Shown here: positions 61,096 through 64,000 of the stretch, piece by piece | Position numbering within the stretch: position 1 is the stretch's first letter | Layout: each line of letters starts with the position of its first letter | Source of the DNA: JBHOQS01 sp042408875 | Lineage (GTDB): Bacteria > Chloroflexota > UBA11872 > JBHOQS01 | DNA: 64,000 bases | Reading direction: 5' to 3' | Assembly (NCBI GenBank): GCA_042408875.1 | Contig: JBHOQS010000023.1 | Span: 382,569 to 446,568, forward strand | The notes under the pieces: generated by a model | Databases searched by the model: none | Told to the model about the DNA's origin: nothing | Seen by the model: only the letters and a program-made list of their open reading frames with translations | Translations under genes and position numbers: made by a program

Positions 61096-63108
61096 ATGGC
61101 ACAGGAAGTAGGAGAACTCGCAGGGGCGCGCGTCTTCATCTCCTGCCCCTTCTGGCGTCTGGAGTTTAACCGACACCGTGGCGGTGCACTAGACGCAATT
61201 GTCTTTCCCCATGGGAGCGGGCGGAATGTCCTCGTCGCACCTTTCCGCACGTACGTGGACGGATGGGCCGACATTCATGAGAGCCAGCCTCAGGTGAGCG
61301 GCCGGATCGAGAACGGCGGCGCCCTCGTGCTCCTCGACGTGGCCGGAGAGCTCTGCGATGCCGGGGGCAATCGCTCGGGCATCGAGTACCACCATCATTG
61401 GCGGATCACTGAGCGCGCCGTGCGCGTGGACACCATGCTGCACTTCGTCAAAGAGGTGGCTGTGCGCACGGTCGGTATCGGTAGCGTCGCCCTGGTACCG
61501 CGGCTGACCGAGTTCGGTGTGCGCCACGGTCCCTGGGACGATTGGGATCCTGAGGTGCGCTGTCCAGCGCGGTACGGTCGCGTTGCCATCAACGGGCAGC
61601 CTTCTGTGGATGAGCACCACACGCCGCTATGGCTCTTCGTCGCCCAGCGCCACGTCGAAGGCCTTGATTTCGCCCCGACATCCGACCTGCACGCCTGGGA
61701 GGAGCGCCTGGCTGGACGGCGCGGTATCGGGCGGTATCGCCTCACTGGCCTGCCTTATCCAGATCGGATCGAGCTGCTGCGGGAACCGCTCGCCTCACCC
61801 TATCCACTTCTGGTGCGCCACGGAGCCTATCGGTTCGGCTGGTATCTGGGTTTGCCTCGCCTCGCCGCCAGATCGGATCGCCGCTGGTTCCAGGTGGCTG
61901 TCCCCGATGCAGCAAGCGTTTCAGAAGAAAGCATTGCCCGCTGGGCGGAAGCCGGCGTCAATCTAGTGCGCGTGCCAGTGCAACCCGCCAGCGGCTCCCC
62001 TGAGTCCCATGCGCCGGCCAATGGAACGCCGGGCCATGCCGGCGCGGGTCTGCGCGAGCTGGCCGAGCGCTGCCGGGCGCATGGTTTGACGCCCATTCCG
62101 GAATTCTCCGTACTGCCGCGTGCATTGGACCCTAGCACGCCGAATGCTCTGCCTGCTGAGCTCGTGCGCACTGGTATGCGCGAGGCCGCTGGGCACCGCG
62201 CCCAGGAGCTCTGCCCGGCCGCGGGCTGGCTTGAGTCCCTCAAAGTAGTGGTACAGCGCACCTTGGAGCAGTGCGGCAGCGGCGGCCTCGCATTCACGCG
62301 GGCAACGGTGGTGCCCTGCTGCAATCGCGGGCATGACGCAGCCATGCACACCGGCATGGATGACCTGGTTCGTATGCTGGAATGGGCGCGCGACCTCGTC
62401 GGCCCTGCAGGGGTGATCGTCCTGCACCAGGAGGAAGCCGCGCCGAGCATCGTTTTACAGAACTATGCCGATCTTGTAGTGCACGTCGAGGACGGCACTT
62501 GCCAGAGCAGGGCACTGCGACGAGCGGAAGACCTGCCGGTTATCAGCACGCTGGGTGGGAGCGTTCCCCACGCGCCCGCGCCGCCAGCGGCAGCAGACGA
62601 CCTGGAGCTGCGTATTCGCCATCTCATCGTCCAGCTTGCTGTCATGGGCATGTTCCCGTGGATAGACGGCAGCCGGAGCACTCCACATCTGGACGAGACC
62701 TTGCGGTACTTCCGGCGGCTCAGCCGCTTTCCACTGCACGAGTACGAGTGCGCCCATGCTTTTCAGGGTGTAGTGAGCGGTGGCCACCCGGAGCTGAAGG
62801 GAGCGATCTACGCTCGAGATGGTCACGGTGTTCTCGTGCTGGCGAACACGAGCCTGGGTGAACGGCTCAGCGCGAGTTGGCGCATCGACCTCGCGCGGCT
62901 TGGCTGGGACCAGAAACAATGGTATCGCATCATGAATCCGGAGAGTGGCGCCGAGCTCCGGCAGCATGGAGATGAACTGGCTGCTGGAGGGCTGGTGGTA
63001 GCCCTCGACCCCCTCGAGTACGTTGTCCTCGAGATCGTCCCAGTGCTCGAGGCCACGGGCGATCTGCGGGACTCCCTCCCTGCTACCGAGGCATCGCCGG
63101 TCCCATAG
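61096..63108 (+). CDS. Predicted TIM-barrel glycosidase-like protein, function unknown
   Basis: A 670-residue protein. Residues about 1-240 are beta-rich (RVFISCPFWRLEFNRHRGGAL at the start) and resemble the N-terminal sandwich of glycosidases. Residues about 265-545 look like a (beta/alpha) barrel: GVNLVRVPVQ, GLTPIPEFSVLPR, GLAFTRATVVPCC and VIVLHQEE, the last ending in two acidic residues as catalytic candidates. A C-terminal sandwich follows. This layout is like GH13- or DUF6259-type proteins, but I cannot assign a family. No signal peptide. An in-frame GTG at 61069 is possible; ATG 61096 preferred though it has no clear ribosome binding site. Confidence 0.55.
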   Translation: MAQEVGELAGARVFISCPFWRLEFNRHRGGALDAIVFPHGSGRNVLVAPFRTYVDGWADIHESQPQVSGRIENGGALVLLDVAGELCDAGGNRSGIEYHHHWRITERAVRVDTMLHFVKEVAVRTVGIGSVALVPRLTEFGVRHGPWDDWDPEVRCPARYGRVAINGQPSVDEHHTPLWLFVAQRHVEGLDFAPTSDLHAWEERLAGRRGIGRYRLTGLPYPDRIELLREPLASPYPLLVRHGAYRFGWYLGLPRLAARSDRRWFQVAVPDAASVSEESIARWAEAGVNLVRVPVQPASGSPESHAPANGTPGHAGAGLRELAERCRAHGLTPIPEFSVLPRALDPSTPNALPAELVRTGMREAAGHRAQELCPAAGWLESLKVVVQRTLEQCGSGGLAFTRATVVPCCNRGHDAAMHTGMDDLVRMLEWARDLVGPAGVIVLHQEEAAPSIVLQNYADLVVHVEDGTCQSRALRRAEDLPVISTLGGSVPHAPAPPAAADDLELRIRHLIVQLAVMGMFPWIDGSRSTPHLDETLRYFRRLSRFPLHEYECAHAFQGVVSGGHPELKGAIYARDGHGVLVLANTSLGERLSASWRIDLARLGWDQKQWYRIMNPESGAELRQHGDELAAGGLVVALDPLEYVVLEIVPVLEATGDLRDSLPATEASPVP

Positions 63109-63128
63109 CCCACCAGAGCTCGGACAGG

Positions 63129-63148
63129 GTGGACAGCCTGCTGTCCAC
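63129..63148. terminator. Hairpin between the last protein gene and the tRNA operon
   Basis: GTGGACAG and CTGTCCAC form a perfect 8-bp stem with loop CCTG, about 20 bases after the preceding stop. No U-run, so weak as a terminator. Confidence 0.4.
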
Positions 63149-63159
63149 TGGGCACGGGC

Positions 63160-63188
63160 TTGCAGGCTACGAACGAGGATGCTAGAAT
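63160..63188 (+). promoter_or_regulatory. Promoter of the tRNA-Ile/tRNA-Ala/23S operon
   Basis: TTGCAG (63160-63165) and TAGAAT (63183-63188) are exactly 17 bases apart. A start near 63195 would put the tRNA-Ile gene about 30 bases downstream. This supports transcription of the 23S operon without a 16S gene in front. Confidence 0.65.
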
Positions 63189-63225
63189 ATTCGGTGCTGC
63201 CCCAGTGGGAGGCAGCGATCCGAAC

Positions 63226-63299
63226 GGGCCATTAGCTCAGGTGGTTAGAGCGCAGTCCTGATAAGACTGAGGTCTCTGGTTCGAATCCAGAATGGCCCA
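63226..63299 (+). tRNA. tRNA-Ile (anticodon GAT)
   Basis: A 74-base cloverleaf with acceptor GGGCCAT/ATGGCCC, D-arm GCTC/GAGC, anticodon stem CAGTC/GACTG around CTGATAA, and T-arm TCTGG/CCAGA with the TTCGAAT loop. The discriminator is A; CCA is not encoded. Confidence 0.97.
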
Positions 63300-63339
63300 C
63301 TACGCCATACGGCGCGGCCGGACAGGTGCGCCGAGGCAT

Positions 63340-63412
63340 GGGGCGGTCGCCTAGTGGGATGGCACTTCCTTTGCACGGAAGAATAACAGGGGTTCGAATC
63401 CCCTCCGCTCCA
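63340..63412 (+). tRNA. tRNA-Ala (anticodon TGC)
   Basis: A 73-base cloverleaf with acceptor GGGGCGG/CCGCTCC, whose third pair is G3-U70, the identity element of tRNA-Ala. The anticodon stem CTTCC/GGAAG holds TTTGCAC, anticodon TGC. T-arm AGGGG/CCCCT with TTCGAAT. The discriminator is A; CCA is not encoded. Confidence 0.97.
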
Positions 63413-63431
63413 CCTCCCGCGCGCTCATGCT

Positions 63432-63543
63432 GCCCTAGTACTCTAGGGCGGCGCTGCTGGCCGAGCGTAGCGTTCAACGGGGCGTTCGGCTACCGGCAAT
63501 TGGTCTCTGCGGGTCACGACATCAGACGTGATCGGCAGAGACC
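63432..63543 (+). other. rRNA processing hairpins in the tRNA-Ala to 23S spacer
   Basis: GCCCTAG/CTAGGGC (63432-63449, loop TACT) is a perfect 7-bp hairpin. GGTCTCTGC/GCAGAGACC (63502-63510 with 63535-63543) is a 9-bp stem extended inward by GTCACG/CGTGAT-like pairing. Either could be an RNase III cleavage structure or part of the 23S flanking stem. A further small hairpin AACGTCT/AGACGTT lies near 63621-63637. Confidence 0.5.
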
Positions 63544-63760
63544 AGCGGCTGGAGATTGATCCGAACGCTGGGTGCACCTTACCAAGTGAAGATGCGTGGA
63601 TGACGATCGCGTCAGGAGCAACGTCTGAGAGACGTTTGCGTTGCCCGATGCTCCGTAGCGTGTGCTCTGTGCACGGCAGGTGTCCGAGGGTGCCCGCTGT
63701 GGGAGCGTGAGCCTGCTGGACAGGGAGCACGGACGGAGACGAGGGTACGGGTGAGGAACC

Positions 63761-64000
63761 GTTGACGGCGAAACGGGCAGACGGGGGATGCCTCACGGCG
63801 CGAGCGGGCCGAGGAAGGACGCGGCAGGCGGCGAAACGCGCCGGGGAGCAGCGCGCATCCGGTGATCCGGCGGTCTCCGAATGGGGCAACCCGCCCCGGG
63901 TCATGCCGGGGCATCCTGCTGGGCGGGGGGACAGCTTCCGGCCGGCAGGAGGGGCACCGGGGGAACTGAAACATCTTAGTACCCCGAGGAACAGACATCA
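63761..64000 (+). rRNA. 23S ribosomal RNA, 5' end (runs past the window)
   Basis: From about 63780 the sequence follows the conserved 5' domain of bacterial 23S: GGGGGATGCCT, GAGGAAGGACG, CCGAATGGGGCAACCC and near the end ACCGGGGGAACTGAAACATC then GTACCCCGAGGA. By comparison with the E. coli 5' end the mature start is near 63761, give or take a few bases. The 3' part is outside the window. Confidence 0.93.

Noticed and set aside
63109..63225. Remnant of a 16S rRNA 3' end before tRNA-Ile
   Set aside because: The conserved 3' terminus with the anti-Shine-Dalgarno CCTCCTTTCT is absent; the segment is a hairpin plus a promoter.
63226..63412. Integration (att) site at the tRNA genes
   Set aside because: No integrase gene and no repeated tRNA 3' end within the window.

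Overview
The window is GC-rich, densely coding bacterial DNA with many unusually short operons. The gene set points to a heterotrophic, probably thermophilic member of Chloroflexota, most likely Thermomicrobia or a near relative. This placement is inferred from gene content and not from a phylogeny: four-CxxC zinc-ribbon proteins, an ECF sigma factor with a DUF5667 partner, a Cys-free uS4, a GH4/CehA/Gfo-Idh-MocA/PmoA-like sugar-catabolic set, and a 23S rRNA gene that is not preceded by a 16S gene. There are no phage genes, CRISPR arrays, integrases or intact insertion sequences. The only mobile relic is a fragment of a REP-associated transposase.

Layout. 1-9 kb: an unidentified gene tail, an MFS exporter, a GH4 glycosidase, a large CehA/McbA-type metallohydrolase, an HDAC-like deacetylase and an M16 peptidase. 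9-19 kb: a large glutamate synthase subunit, a radical SAM/SPASM protein, a UbiE/MenG methyltransferase and acetyl-CoA synthetase. 19-28 kb: a CPBP protease, stand-alone rpsD, anmK, then a co-directional run mrp - small protein - iscU/nifU - NDH-2 - zinc ribbon - glnA linking Fe-S assembly, respiration and nitrogen assimilation. 28-45 kb: a carbohydrate block with two Gfo/Idh/MocA dehydrogenases, a NagA-like deacetylase, a sugar epimerase, a sugar-binding lipoprotein, a sulfatase-fold hydrolase, an oligopeptide-type ABC importer and a PmoA-like protein. 45-60 kb: ECF sigma/DUF5667 pair, two paralogous zinc-ribbon proteins, Nudix, PhnP-like hydrolase, DUF218, a GT39-like membrane protein, bS21, EF-P with a BCCP-like protein, a MalK/UgpC ATPase, a glyoxalase-fold dioxygenase, a DUF624 protein and an HlyD adaptor. 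60-64 kb: lgt, a predicted TIM-barrel hydrolase, then tRNA-Ile, tRNA-Ala and the start of 23S rRNA.

Most striking observations. (i) The BCCP-like protein translationally coupled to EF-P has Ser where the biotinylated Lys should be, so it cannot be biotinylated at that site. It resembles plant BADC proteins in that one feature. (ii) tRNA-Ile/tRNA-Ala/23S have a good promoter of their own and no 16S gene upstream. (iii) Short tandem or near-tandem duplications (9-25 bp) recur at gene boundaries, often in leaders next to ribosome binding sites. One of them gives a binding-protein gene two in-frame start codons, each with a full Shine-Dalgarno sequence. (iv) There are several long perfect palindromes, including a 34-bp one between two genes of an ABC importer.

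Start codons were chosen from ribosome-binding sites and family N-termini where these were visible. Several remain uncertain and are marked so.
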